Origin: Lycocorax pyrrhopterus obiensis
Lineage: Eukaryota > Chordata > Aves > Passeriformes > Paradisaeidae
Direction: 5' to 3'
Assembly (NCBI GenBank): GCA_014706295.1
Contig: JACSVZ010000006.1
Span: forward strand, 24,796,629-24,860,628
DNA length: 64,000 nt
A program made the position numbers and the translations under genes. Below the pieces are notes generated by a model, which had not been told where the DNA came from, did no database searches, and was given only the letters and a program-made list of their open reading frames with translations. The first letter of the stretch is position 1. Each line of letters starts with the position of its first letter. Below are positions 48,286 through 62,403 of the stretch, piece after piece.

Positions 48286-50735
48286 CAGATACTGCTTAAT
48301 AAATTCACATTCCCAGACATAATTCCTAGAGTTTGTAATAAAGCGATCTTCATGCATTTTTTACTCTCATTTTTAACTTTTATAGATTTATATTATCTAA
48401 AAATAGATTTATTTATTCGTATATAGCTATATGGGAATAAGTAGACTGGAATGGCCACTTAAGCTAATGTAATAGAAAGGGGGATGATAGCATATGGACA
48501 CCACCATCAGCTCCTTTGGTGAAAGAAAAGACAAGACTTCTGTGTAAAACTTAACTTAAAACATTTCTTACTCTGTTGCTCTCCAAGCCCCTTCATCTCT
48601 GCACTTGTTCATGACAGCAGCATTCCTCAAAACAATAGCAACACCTGATGTAAGGCAGGCAGGGATTTTTATTCAGCAGATATGTAAATTTTATGTTGAT
48701 GAAGATTTTTACAGTGCATATCTGGAGATGTCTGCCTTGTACTTTTCAAAATCCCGTTGCAGACAGAGTCTTGCTGAGCAGAGTAGTCTGCTTTAATCTT
48801 GGGCTCAGCAATTTGCCAAGGATTACGTGATTTAGACTGCATTCATAAGTAAATCAGGACCTGATGAGACCCTTTCACTTTATGTCACTTAGAAAAAGGC
48901 AGTAAAGGAGATCTAATGTCATGTGAAGCTAAGTCCATATATTTGGAAAGCTACAGGAAAAATTTTTTACTATCTTTTGAAAAGTATCTTGTGACAGTGG
49001 TAGAGGATAGTAAACAAGGTCTACAGAACAGAGAGTTATGAGAAGAAAGAAGGTGACGAAGATGCAGAGAAGTCTGAAACATAGTTTTATTAAGGTGGTT
49101 GTTGGGCCAGAGGGAAATAAAGATGAAAATGTAAAAATATTTTTTTTACTGTGCCATTTCAATAGGATTAAAAAAAATATTAATTACATGGCAGTCTTTG
49201 AAATGATTCATAAAGATAAGCAGCAGTAGGCTTGGTGAAAACTGTGGGTTTAGGTTTACACAAAAATTCCACAAAACAAACCAATTAGCAACAAATGTGT
49301 CACAACAGGGGCAAGCTGATGCTGGAAAAATTAACTTTTATTTGAACAATTAAATCATACAAACAGGTGCACACAATCTGTAGTATTAAAGTCACTGTAC
49401 AGTCTCTCTGCAACACTTTTCTTCATGATTCATCAACATTTCATAGCTATATATACAAGTGATATATAGTGCAATTGCTGGTAAGATGGTAAGAAAATTC
49501 GTCAGAAATGAACAACTTAAAGTTGTGTAAGATGTCTGAGACTCAAAGAATAGTATTACTGACAGAATTCTAGCTTTGCAGAGTAGTGGGCAACTGAGAA
49601 GTTTTACCCTGTATGGAATGGGCATTAGCAACCAAAGATACTTGGCTGTATTGTGAGCTGACTTTCTTGGCATCCTGTAATTCCAGGATTGTCATGTAAA
49701 CTGCTGCTGGCAAGAGGTTTTTTTTTTGAGGAGCACTACTATGGATTTTTATATATGACAAACTTTATGGTCCTGTCAACACTGTTGGTTCAGCCATTCG
49801 CTAGGGCAGCTGAAGTGCTGTGAGAATTTTATGTGCTGAAGAATAAATGATTCTGTACTGCCTACATTTATTTTCAGTGAATAGCAGGGTTGATCTGTAG
49901 CACAAACCGATCTGTTCTGGAAGTGTAAGATATTACTTGGTAGTAAATGTGAAAGTAAGATACCAGTTCCAGACCACCTCTGCATACTCAACTCTTCTCT
50001 AGGATTGTTGTAGTTTCCTATACCTGACATGCAGTTTTGACTACTAGAAATTCTATGTGTTCCTGAAATATTTGGCTTTTATTTTAGGCAGCTTTTGTCT
50101 TCTTTCTCAAACTATTCACCGATTTACTTTGCTGATGGACAGACTCTCTGCATAGTAGCTTGGCAAGTATCTTAGGAGTTTCTGGCTTGTGCACAATATC
50201 ACAAGGCAAGTTGTTCAATAGATTATTATGTAATTTGGTATGTGGTTCCAAATGTGTGAAAAAATATATTAAGTCATATAAGTCAAACAAAACTTTTGCA
50301 AGGAGCAAGAAAACGATCTTGTCTGAGTGCAATTTAGAGGACTTGCTGGAATCAGTAGTTTCTCTACGCAGTGAGGGCCTTAATGGCATATTAGCTGGTG
50401 ATAAACGACGCAATTTGAAGCGTTTATCTGAAATACACTATATGGGAGTGTTAGGTCTGTCTACACAGCTGATCCTATCTTTGGTGTTCCTTAATAGTCT
50501 TGCTTTGTACCTCACTGTTGAAAAGTCAATTTTCATTTCTAGATTTTTCTCCTGAAGTGCTCAGGGTTCTATGCCACCTCAACTCTCATTGGCCAAGTAC
50601 CTAAAAGTAGATATTCTATAAACTCTACAGGCCATGCAGAAAATGTTGATTTGCTGACTCTCATTTCATAACAGTTTGTTTAATCTCTAGGTCTAATGGA
50701 AGATCAGGAGAAACAGAAGGTTTACAGTTCTGTTT
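48286..50735. other. Unique noncoding DNA
   Basis: No gene was recognised. A 131-codon plus-strand frame at 50160-50555 overlaps a 109-codon minus-strand frame at 50084-50413. Neither has a recognisable domain, and both may be chance. Confidence 0.5.
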
Positions 50736-50861
50736 AGAGTCTTTTCTGGAGGCATTCAAGGCCAGGTTGGATTGGGCTCTGGGTAACCTGTTCTACTGGT
50801 AAGATGAACAAGATAATGTGTATGTATAATATATATGTATGAATTCTATGTTTCTATGATT
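50736..50861 (+). mobile_element. CR1 LINE extreme 3' end, sense
   Basis: This short copy contains GGAGGCATTCAAGGCCAGGT (50749-50768), which is the FKARLD block of CR1 ORF2. Then come TGGGCTCTGGGTAACCTGTTCT and, after an AT-rich insertion, the octamer tail GAATTCTATGTTTCTATGAT at 50841-50860. It is heavily 5'-truncated. The same block occurs in the CR1 at 2.7 kb, where it reads TTCAAGGCCAGGTTGGATGG. Confidence 0.85.
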
Positions 50862-52295
50862 TTCTAAACTATTTTTTCTGAGACATAAGTGGCTTTAACA
50901 GTATTTCCTGTCTTCCAATTTTTATTTCATCAGTCTAATGGGACAGAGGAGCCGAGGTACCATTTTGAATGAAGACAACAAAAGTGTGAATATCAAAGTA
51001 CTTCAAATAATATTTTTAAAGCGTCTTTTCAGTCAGAAAATTAACTTTCTTGTATATGGAAAAAAATAGTGCTTTTGCCAACAAATATAGTAGGAAGATG
51101 TCTTTTCCCAATATACAGATTTTCTTTGATATGCCGCTGACTGTAAAGAAGACAAAATTTCAGGAAATCCGTGACTTACAAGAGTATGAGGGAAGAGACA
51201 CAATTGGCAGTAAACACTGTATTGTTATAAAGACATACAAACTATTCACTGCAGGAAGAAAATAGAAAATGGAAATGCAGATAATACTGAAAAACAGTGT
51301 TAATGGAGGCAAGTTTCATAGCTGGTGTTGAAAAAAACAAGAAAAATTATTCAACTACCAAGTAATGGAGACAAAAGCTGCAGCTTACGGTAGACTGTGA
51401 TGTTGAGTGATAGACAGTTTGCCTGAATCTAAGCATAACTGGGCTTGATAATACTGTAATAAATATTGGTTTGGGTTTTTTTATAATGTGAACTCACCTA
51501 GGTAACATTTCCCTGCACATTTGCTCATCTGCATATTTGCCAATACAAAGACTGAAGACAAAAGAAGTATAGAAAGTGAAAAAACATAATTTCTTTTTCA
51601 AAATTCACCCCTCATGTAGAACAAAAGTCTGAGCAGCCACAGCTGTATTTAAAACAAATTAAGCAAAGACTGGAGTAAAGATTTTTTTCCTCCTTCCAGA
51701 AATATATTTGTGTTGCTTCTTCTTTCAGATTTCCATTTAAAGAAATGCCACTTTAATTGGCATAATCTTTTGAAGCAGATAATTTGTTGCTTTTTAAACA
51801 ATAACCAGTGGAACAGAGATAGCATGTGTAGATGTGTGCCACTTATTTTTCCTCACCTAGCACCTAGTTTATTATATAGGGTGTGAAAACAAAAGCAATT
51901 ATGCAGAGGACAAAACAGAATTTGTTGAAGGTGTATATATTGCACTAATTTGCACCGGAGTAGAGTTCATCAATTCCACCTTGCACTTTTTATAATCTCC
52001 TACTTAATTTCTCTTCTTTTTTTTCCTTTTTTTTCTCTTGGTAATGTAAATTCGTTCTCTAGCCAGAGCTAAGAAGCTAAAAAGATTTAGGTCATGATTA
52101 AATGCTCCAGTACCAATGACTATCAGTAGGCGTAAACCTATGAAAAGGATTCAGTTTCTCAGTTAACTATGACGATATCTGATTCCACAGCCCTTTTTCA
52201 TTCATTTTCAAGACATTTGGTGAAAATAGCATTGTTCCATAGTTTGTACATCTAGGAAGTGTAAATGGACACAGCTACTTCTGTCTTAAATGTGC
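50862..52295. other. Unique noncoding DNA
   Basis: Nothing was recognised. A T-rich run lies at about 52015-52035. Confidence 0.5.
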
Positions 52296-52358
52296 AGCAG
52301 GCAGAGCATACTAGCCACTGTGAAGAAAATTAACTCTATTCCAGCCAAAACCAGCACA
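52296..52358 (+). mobile_element. ERVL-like LTR 3' terminus, fragment
   Basis: The last 39 bases, ending CCAGCACA at 52358, differ at only two positions from the 3' end of the LTR at 18.6-19.2 kb and have the same orientation. Upstream, CATACTAGCCACTG continues the family match for about 20 more bases before similarity is lost. Only the LTR's 3' edge remains. Confidence 0.7.
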
Positions 52359-55300
52359 ATTGGATATAAAATAATGGCCTTACAGCAAATGTATTTTCTT
52401 TAAGTAATCAAGAATAAGGTGTTTGTTTACGACAGGTTTGTCAGTAAGTTGAAACAAACTGAATTAAACAGAATGCTTGTAGCTTAATCATGGACATGAG
52501 CTTAATCATGATAAAATGCCTATGTCTTAACCTCTCTCACTGATAAGGACAAATCAAAATGACATTTATTCAGTTGTTAATACTGAATACGATTTCCTCA
52601 GTGAATTAAAATGGGCTTAGCAAAAAAGAAAATATAAAAGTATAATTTTTTCAAGTGGTGTACACTATTAAGATGGGAATCAGAAGCAAACATGATAAAC
52701 AATAAAAACTGACAAATCACATATTGAAACACATAGAAATTTCTAGGTACATAAACAATCCTTTAACGTGGGCCAACACATGCACAGTAAATAGCATCTT
52801 AATAATAGGTTACTTTCAAATTCTAGCATTATAAAAAAAAAATTGCAAGAAAGAGGTGCTTAAACCATGGCCATGTATTGCTGACTCAAAAAGTAGAAGA
52901 AGCAGATATGGCAGCTACTCCTTGCTAGAAAGCATAGAGGTATGCATATTTTCCACCCTAATTGATAACCCCTCTTCAATCTGAAGATAATTCTTTTCTT
53001 CAAATTTCACTTCTTCCAGATTCCCCAAATGGCTGAATCTGGGCCAGAGGATTCATGATGAAAGAAAGGGGTATATGAAAAGATGACCCTCAAGCTTCAT
53101 GTGTAGGGTGATGACAAGTCTATGTTCAATTTCTTAATCTGTTTCTACATTTTTCTTGATACAGATGTTGTATTAAAAATATAATGCTATTGTAAACTCA
53201 CAGCCCTGGTCATGTTCTAGCTTCAACAGGAGACACTTACCACGATCACGAGAAAGATATTCTGTAGTATTACTGAAGACATGAAACCTGCATGGGCTGT
53301 TCAGCCTCTGCAGTCCTGAATCCAATCAAAGATTTGTTGGAGTAGGGTGCATGGTGATTTCACAAATTAAAATATATTACTAGTTCTTCACGTGTAACAA
53401 GAAATGGCTTTAAAACACCTTGCACTTTCTTTTCTTTAATAACAACTATCACTGGACTTCTACCATGAAGAAGTTTTCCTGGAAAAAAACTTCCATGAGG
53501 ACAATTTTGAGACACTGTGAGAAATGCCAATGAGATGCAGATGCAGCCCTTGCTTGACCTAGGAAATGTCCATATATATTTTGTATGGATTAGCTAGCTG
53601 TACTTCAGCCTTGAGGATTTATGAGTGTAGCCTAGGAACAATTCTGTTTATTTATTTCAGTGCACACTCAGCCATTAAAACAAGTCACTGGCAGCTAGAA
53701 AGAGAAATTGTTCTCAAATTACTAGTGATGCATTCTCAGGAGAGATGGAGTGGATCCCTAGTCATAGTCTTTAGTGTTGTGCATTGTGCAATTCCTTCTT
53801 CCCCTTATAGGCTATGAAAACATTATCTTTGAAAAGTAATGGTTTTGTGTCTGTGAATCTGCATGGACTTTTTCTACAGTTTTCTATTCTTTTTATGTCT
53901 CAGCAGAAGACATCAAGGAGGCAGAATACACTTTTTTGTTTTATCAGCAATCCCAAACCCTTTGCTTGGTTTCCTCTTTCCCCGCTGCTCTCAGCTCTCC
54001 TGTTTAGAGACTGTTCCTCGAGAGGGCCATCTAAGTTGTGTTCTTTACCTGCTATGATTTATCAGCAGCTCTAACACCTTTCAGATATAGAGAGTACATA
54101 GAAAACATACCAATGGGAGGAAAAAGAGGAGAAGGGCACAATGAAAACACCCAGAAACTTTGGAAAATATTCAAAAGTAAAGCTAGGCAGAATAATTATA
54201 TATTTCCTAGAGGAAAATAACATATCTAGGAGAAAAAATATACAGAAAGGAACACAGATAGATTCCAGCAAAGAGAACTACCTCTGATATGTCTGTCTGA
54301 CCTTGTTTCTTGCAATCTTATATGTGGCAGGTTCAAGAGAAGCCCAGTGTTAATCAGCTCAAACAGAAAAGGAGGGTTGTTTAAGTCCTTGAGTGTGAAA
54401 GAAGTCTAATATCTTTATTTATAGTGCGCTTAGGTACCTGTCAAATGTATTCATTACCTCTCAATAATAATATTTCAGCTGTGAACATACAATCTGCAAA
54501 TTGAATGCAAGAATGGAAGAGTTTTGGGTTGCAGACATACTTGTTAGGGTATCTGGCAAAAGAGCTCTTGGGCAAAGTGCTTGAGTCTGATAAAAGTCAC
54601 TTGCCCTTGAATGAGACAAAATATGGACTCATTGCCACAAATGCTGCCCAGGGAAAAAGCCTGCAAACAGGTATCAATTCTGTCAGTACAAGACTGCTGC
54701 AACAGCTGAGTCTCAATAAGCAATATGGCATGGGCTGCCTGGGTCCTGCACCTCACAGGTATTCCCTGATGGGTAAAACTGTCTGCCAAAGACTTAAGAA
54801 ATCTATGGGGTGCTTCATGTCATCTTTGGGTGAATGGTGGAGTTGAGAAAGGTGGCAGGATGGACAGTGGATGCCAGTGAAGCAGTTCCAGTACTGGGAG
54901 TCACAGCCACCTTCTGAAGGGGAAGTTTTTTTCACCTGTGAGAAAGAAAGCAGCTCCAAGAAAATGAGAAAGGACTGTGTGTTGGGCTTCTTCAGCAGCA
55001 GATGGGAGTAATAGAGCTCCAGAAGATCAAACAGCCTATAGCTGGACTATCAATACTGATATTTCACTTGGCAAGAGAGTATTAGAAGACTGCTAGGTTC
55101 AGAGACAAGCAGCCCTACTAATTGCTTCTTGCCATTGGTGGTCAGCCAGAAGCTGAGTATAAGAGATCCCTGGCAGCTGCAAAGTAACCACTAACAGCTA
55201 GAATACTTTTGAGTTTCTCATTTTCCCAGCAAAATGTCAGTTTTTTTAATGAACTTTCTTCCTGCTGGCATCCTTTGGCCTCACTCCTTCCACTAGCAGC

Positions 55301-57000
55301 ATGTCCTATTCTACCAGACTGAATCTTCAGGGTATCCCCTTTATCTTCTCAGTTAGTCCTACCTTTTCTGGTCACACTGGGTTTAGGGCCAGAATCAATA
55401 ACATAGGTAAGGCATGAATGATTTATATCCACCAGGATCAGTTTTGGTCTCCCACAGGAGCCTATGAGAGTGACCATTTTGTAAACTCATCTCTCAGGTT
55501 TGTGTACTCATTCTACCACTTCACAACAGCCAGAGTCACGAGACAACCTATACTTTTTGAAACCTGCATCACTGCTGTCTTTGCTCCGTCAATAAAAAAT
55601 TGATTCTGCAGATGGGTCTTATTGATATTGTCAGAAGTTTAGTCGCATAATTTTTTTCTCCCTTTCCTGCTTGAATTCAGTTCTAAAATACCTATGTAAC
55701 ATCTCCTGCTATATTAAAAAAAATATATATTTGGTCTGATTCCAGGTATATTTCTTTTGGATTTATAGCTGTTAACTGTCTTCTGTTGAATAAGTGCTGA
55801 TTTATATTACCTTGAGTACAACTTCACCAGCCATTATCTCAGGCTTCAAAAATATCCTCTAAAATCTCTCTCAGGTATTGCGAAGTTAACCCACAGCAGT
55901 AGACAGGTTAGACAACCTGACTCATGTTAACAACCAATTTTTTCACCATCTATTTAATAGCTCATGAAGTTTAAAAGCCAGGTTCCTCAATTACTTTTTG
56001 CATTTCAACCAATTCATTCTGGTAACGTCTCCCTGTAAAAATGAGATAACATGCTGTAAAGATAAAAGTGTACCAACGTGCACTTTACTGAATGTCTGCA
56101 TTAGGGGGGTTCTGCATGTCATAGCTGCTGTGCTATTTGAAGACTTGAAATAAGCCCTTTAATTGATCTGTACATCAAATGCTCTGAAAATGTAAGAGGG
56201 GCTGAGACTGACAGTAGCTAGGTTAGCTCCCAGTGTATTGTCTCCAGTCCAATTTCTTTAATGTGAAAGGTGATAACAATGGCTAAAATTCATCTGCTGT
56301 CATGTGCCAATACATTTCAACAAAAATTAACAACTGGTTGTTGGAAAGTTTTCTTGTATCTCTTTCTTGAATATAGAATCACTAAAGCAGTGTCAGGGTA
56401 TTTTAGCACAGTATCTCCTGAGTCATTTGTGGTGCCCATTTTTGTTTGAAACACGCCTTTTCACCATCTCTGACCATCATAGAAGTTCACAGTGTTTATA
56501 GAGAGGAAAAAGGTTGGGAAACAGTTCCAGTGTGCTGCAGGCTTTCTGAGAACAGATGTCAGTTAGACATAAAAAAATCAACTTGGCTCAGCTGAGTTTA
56601 CCTTATAGACATCCTTGGGCTATTAAAAAAACAACCTTGACTCCTGTTCCCCATCACAGAGAATTAGTTTGCTGTTGACTTCATGCTTGATCTAACACCA
56701 CTGAATTTAGTAGTTTTAAGCCAGGGATGAATTCGGCCCTTGGTCTTTAAAGCAATCTTTCCCCTTGTGTGTAACAAAAACACCATATGGTGAGTCCTTG
56801 GCTTGGTATCCATAGCTCAGCTTGCTATCACTCCTTTCTGATGCTGTTGCTGGAAAAGGTTAGAGCCTGCAGAGCTGGTTCAGTCAATTCAAAACCTGCA
56901 ACAGAGGCTGAAAAAGGAGTTAACAGAGAGCTTCATCCAGATGAGTCCTCCTGCTCATCATATAGGGGCTGTACATCATATAGGTTGAATTGTTGACTGT
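52359..57000. other. Unique noncoding DNA
   Basis: No gene or mobile element was recognised. A 22-base-period pair of AGCTTAATCATG units lies at about 52480-52512. A 113-codon open frame at 54505-54846 has no known domain and is overlapped by an 81-codon minus-strand frame. Confidence 0.5.
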
Positions 57001-60000
57001 TTATGGAGTCATGGACTTGAGATGCACATAGAATCAGAGCAACGATCCTCTTCTTAAAACTGTTCAATTATTCCTGTAGTTCACTCAGTGAGACATCCCT
57101 CCTCCTAAGTACTTGGAAAAGAAGCAGTGCCTGGATAAGGTCCCCTTTGCACCATCTCAAATGAAGACCTTTGCTGTAGAATATGGTCACCAGTAATACA
57201 GCAAGGAGTTAGGGAGCCCAGTGAAGCAGCTTTGTCATAGTGCACGTGTTCACAATCTGAGGATCTTCACTCAAAAATTCTCCTCCCCACGTTGAATCTG
57301 TAAGCAAGGAAGCTACAGTTACATCAATATATCTGCTGAACTTAATTGTCCAAAGTGCTTCCCTACACTGGTAAAAACCTGCGCTTGCATGTTGCAAACT
57401 AGGTGGAATTGCAATTTGCCCATGCCAGTTCCTTCACAGTCTCTCCAGTGGTTTCCTCTCTAAAGCCATATCCAGCACAAACACTGTGCCATGAACTGCA
57501 GAGCTGCACCTCTGCCTTTTGCCACCTGCGTTGCAGCAGGATTAACTCCTGTTTGGTCTGTTACGGCAACTTTTGACTCGCTGCTTGTCTCAAGCACGTC
57601 TCCAGTTTCTCTGCTGAGCTGCATGTGGAAAATAGCTTGAAGATAAAAAATGTCAGTTTGATGCTTTCAGCTCTCTCCCTGAAGATGTTCTAATGCTTTC
57701 AAAAGACTTCCACTGTTGGATATCAAAATACTAAATTAAGATTGTTTCTTATTTCAGGATGGGTTTGTATGCAAAGAAAGATTCAAACACCTTTACATAT
57801 AAAGAATGATATTGTTTCATACACAGTTTTAGCAAGTATTGGCTTTCTTTTGCAAATAAATTAATTAGCCTTTCACTTGAAAGTCAATCCTTTAGGGATT
57901 TTTCACGCTGTTTGCAATCATGCACTTGTCTCAGATGAGCTCAGAAACAGAGAGACAGCTCTTCAAACTTCCTGTATCATTAAAATTCACAGAGCATTTA
58001 TGGAAGAAGAACCATTAAAAGATTTATTTCAATGTTACTGGTGGGGTTGTTTTCTCTTGTTTTTAATAATTGATAGTTCTTTTTCCTGCAGAAGGAGTTT
58101 ATACACTTGCAGTATGGCACTGAGGAAAATTCACAAAGCATAGTTGAGCTTGAGAGGTGCTACCTCTTCTGGGTCCCTCCTCATTTGAGAGGGAGAGGCA
58201 AAGTTGTCTGGAGAGCAATTCTAGAATAAGAGCCCATTTTAAGACATATAAATCTTCTCCCAAAGGAGCTGTCTCTGTCAGCTGACAACAGGCCTGGAGG
58301 TTAAAATCTCCAGTACTAAAGCAAGCCTTTGTGGACACCCTCTCCCATTGCAGGGCTTTTTACTGAACAATCACCTACTTTCGATTTCACAGATTTCTGC
58401 CTCGTTGGGTGCACTGAAGGGAAGAACAGGCTGTGTCAGTACTTATTTATTTTTCCTGCCAGCCTCTCTGTCAACCTGTGGTCTTTTGCTTTATTTACTG
58501 CCAACTGTTCAGACCCTGCTCTGAGTGCAGAAAACATATCATTTTCCAATCCGACTGTGAGATGAGATGTAGTATTGTTCTCCTTCTACTAATCAGGACA
58601 TGAAGGGCAGTGAAATTACAGACATAAAAGAAAAAAAACTATAAACACCTTGAGACACATGAGTAGGTCTTGAATGATCAGAGCAGAGCGCCTGTGGCAG
58701 TAGCTGATAAAGGTTATGGAGTTTTCATTCTCTGTATGGACCAGTAACAGTGGAGAATGAGATCCAAAACTTAGCAGAGAATTTTCAAGATTTGATGGCT
58801 GGTGTGTCTCTGGCATGTGTGGGTCCATTTCTGCACTTGGAGAGATGCTTCTCCTTCCTCTAGGCCTGCATCTTGCTTGTCCTTACCCAGTCCTCTTATG
58901 AACATCTCAGAGGCTGTCTCTCTATAACCCTCAATGCCATACCCTCTTCTGCAGATATTTATTCATCTCTTTGCATGTGTTCACCTATTTTCAGCCTTGC
59001 TGTCCTAGTTTCACTGTATATTGCCCTCTCCCAGCATACTTCTTGCTCATCTAGATCTTTTGCCTTGTAAGGCTGCATTTCCCCATCTCACAGGCTGCTG
59101 TGCTTTCTCCTGGGCTCCAGCAACAGCCACACTTAGAGCAGTGGAAAGTGCATTCTCATAGACCCACTGCTGATAGCAGTCATGAGTAATAATTTCAATA
59201 AGCAAAAATTTCTGTTTCAGAGACAATTTGCACACTCTTCAGAAGGAGGAACACTGGAAATGTGAAAAGCAGCAAGGATTTTTTTTGCAAGTTAGTAAGT
59301 TGACCATGCTGTTGTAGGCATTCTTTGGAACAGCTGCTTTCCGGAGTCAAAAGCAAGAATATATTAGAAGGCCTTATTTCACAGAGTCTTGGTCTCAATG
59401 TAACATAAACCAATTACTAGTCCTTGCTGCTATTGTTGGAAACTTTTTTTAAAGAAACTTTCTAAAAAAAATTCTGTCTGAAGTGCATTTGCTGACATGA
59501 AAAATTTTAGCAGCAACAGCTGAAATTTGACAAACTGGTGGATAATTGAATGCAGGATCTTATACAGAAAGTGTTAGATGACAGCCGTTTTTATACTCAT
59601 ATTCCTACTCAGCTCCATTTATAATGTGCCACTTTTCAATTGCTACCGTAATGGATGAGAAAAATATTATTCAACTTTTCATCATTTTCTTGCAATTATA
59701 AATGAAATAATTACATTGTTAAGTATATCAAACGTTTCACATAAAACATGTTGGTGGTTTCAGGATATTCTTATTTAGCTTTTAATGACAAAATGCATAA
59801 CACTATTTTGGACTGAAATCAATAGAATACATAGTCATGATAATTTTTTAAGTTATCATGAATATGTGTTATTTTTGGTACTTGAGTTCTACGCTTTTTC
59901 TACTTTTTGTATTGTTTGATTTTACACATACTAATGTGTAAACACCGTTGCAGAAAATTTTTTGTTAGCGGAAAAAACAGGTTGCTCTTTTTAAGGTAAT

Positions 60001-62381
60001 TATTTTGTTGAGTCAACATAAACTGCTTGCTCTTTCTCTTGACTGCTGCAACTCATAGGAAGATTATGAGTCACCAAGCAGCAGACCTTTGTAAACAGAA
60101 TAGGAAATTAGATTTGTGAGAGCTTTTCCATTTAGGCATGGAAGCTGTTCTAAAACCAGAAGCATTGTTCAAATCTTTATATAACTGTTGTAATGTAATT
60201 ACAGCTAATAAAGAAAGTTTAAAGGGCTATTTGGGTAGAGCAGATGAAATAGTAAGATATAAACCCCATGTTTATCAGAGGAAGTAGCTGTTTAGCTGGA
60301 AGGGGCTGTATCCCTATTTCATTTCTTTTCCGCAACACAAGAAGACAATGTTCAGCCTTAACCAATACAGAACAGACAATCTTGGAGAAGCCCTAAGGTA
60401 TTTTGTTTCAATACCCTTTCTTTAACAAATGCAAACTGGCACTCTCCAGTAACTGTGCGTATGCAAAAACACAGGCTGGGGCTTTTCCTCTGACTGCAGA
60501 AACTATGGAGTAATCAACCGAATACTCCACAGAGCTCCTATCCATCTGCCATATGACACAATTTAATAAACTGCATTTTTTGTAATCCCCAGACAAAATT
60601 TGCACATCTGTTAGTAGCATTAGCCACCTGGGCTTGTAATAATATTTCTGAGGTATTTTAAAATAAATGTGTTTCAAAAAAGTTAGTGCGTTTCTTTGAA
60701 ATTGTCTATCAGAAAAATGCATTCTCAGTCTGAGTTTGTAGTGATTACAACTCAGTTTTCTCACCTTCAGCTGCTCTCAAGCAACAGGATAACTCCTGGG
60801 AATCACAAGCATAGATATAAGCTACAGGAAATGGATATAGACAGTACCTGTTTCTCTTCCTGTGGTAATATCTCTAGGTTTCCAACTACTTAGGAAAAAT
60901 ATAAAAATAAAAAAGAATGCTTACTTACACCATATTTATCGGCCCTTTAAATGAACTTCAGGTTTAGTGGTGCTCACAGCTGGAGGGTAGTGCTTACAAG
61001 GTAGATTGCCTTGCACAATCCACCGCCTTTTCATTTCGTTGTTTTGCAGCAAGGACTAGGCACACTACAGCTATATTTGCTTTCTGTGAAGCAGGACTCT
61101 AGGTCTGTCCTTGTCAGTGGTTAAAAATAGCTGAGAAGACAGATGTTTCTTTAATGGGAAAGTAGAAAACAGGGCTGTGGCTATAACTTGTCCTACTGAC
61201 ATTATCAGACAATTACCTAAGTTTGCTGAACGCGTGTGTACATTCTGCCTTTGAGATGCTCAGTAACACTGGTGAAAAGACACGAGATGTAGCTTTTGTG
61301 CACAGCAATACTGAAAACACATGTATGTTACAGGAGAGCATCCAATGGCTTTGTATTTCTGATACACAGATTAGTACATACATGTTTTATTGAGAAATAG
61401 TATTTAGTTTCTGAGAGATCAGCAGAGTGCAGGCTCACATTCTTCTTCTTTTCAACTACGAGTTTTAACTTGGTGTCATTGAAATACCATTTTCTTAGGT
61501 AGTGTTCTTGAGAAGTTAAATTTTGTCTTTATTATATACTTTATACAGATTCTACAAGGGGTAAATGATTATTAATAGAAGATCTTGCACATTTAATGAG
61601 CACCTGCTATGCAGTGTGGGTCAGTGTTTTTGATGAAACATTACAAAACACTTACTATAATTAGTGCAATTAGGCCTTTCAAATAGCTGCCCTGTCTGTA
61701 GAAAATCAGATTCTGAACCTTACTTTGTGGTGGTTATACTACCCCCGGATTAAACAAGTTTATGGCTGTTTGGGCAACATTTATTAAATTCTCAGCTTTT
61801 CTGGAGAAGTGCTTAGCAGTAGTGGTTATAACCATGCAGAAAGATTCCTCTTTGATCAGGCCAATTGCCCATTTATACATCTGTCCTATCTTTGACAATG
61901 GCTTGCATGAAATGATTCAAAGGGAGATGTGAGAGATTGCCTCCTAGACAAGTACAAAACATCGTCCTTAATTGGAAGTTTCTCTTTAGTAGTCCTCAAC
62001 TGAATTCCCTGCAAGCATGTGTATGATATCTAAAATGGTGGCTCTTGTCTAATTTAGCCAAGATTAATTTTCTTGCTTTTTTCTTGTGAAAAGTCTTTGT
62101 TCAAACATGCATTGTGTGGACAAGCGCAGGGACCTGCTTTTCTTTACCGATGCCACGCTGCTAAATTTGGACATGGCCTATACATGACCTATAGACTGTC
62201 TCTTTCCCACTTCATCTTTTATCTGCCTCATTTATTTAGACTATTGGTTCTGCATACAGTACAGCCAAAAGATCATCCCTTATGTGGAAACCCCACATCT
62301 CTACATCTGCATGTAGCAAAAATAATTAACAAGAAGATCCTTTTTAAGTTTCACAGCAAATTGGATTACTAATATCATGAC
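57001..62381. other. Unique noncoding DNA
   Basis: No gene, RNA gene or assignable repeat was seen. Open frames up to 118 codons (minus strand, 60408-60764) lack known motifs. Confidence 0.5.
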
Positions 62382-62403
62382 ATTTATTTATTTATTTATT
62401 TAT
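62382..62403 (+). repeat. (ATTT)n microsatellite
   Basis: About five and a half perfect ATTT units occur in tandem. Confidence 0.85.

Noticed and set aside
50084..50555. Long open frames on both strands (131 and 109 codons)
   Set aside because: No recognisable domain, and both strands are equally open with no splice or start context favouring either.
54505..54846. 113-codon plus-strand frame
   Set aside because: Considered as a retrocopy, but no family was recognised, no poly-A tail follows, and a minus-strand frame overlaps it.
57001..57200. CR1 antisense tail suggested by ACATAGAATCAGAG
   Set aside because: The sequence after the octamer-like start does not follow any CR1 3' UTR block.
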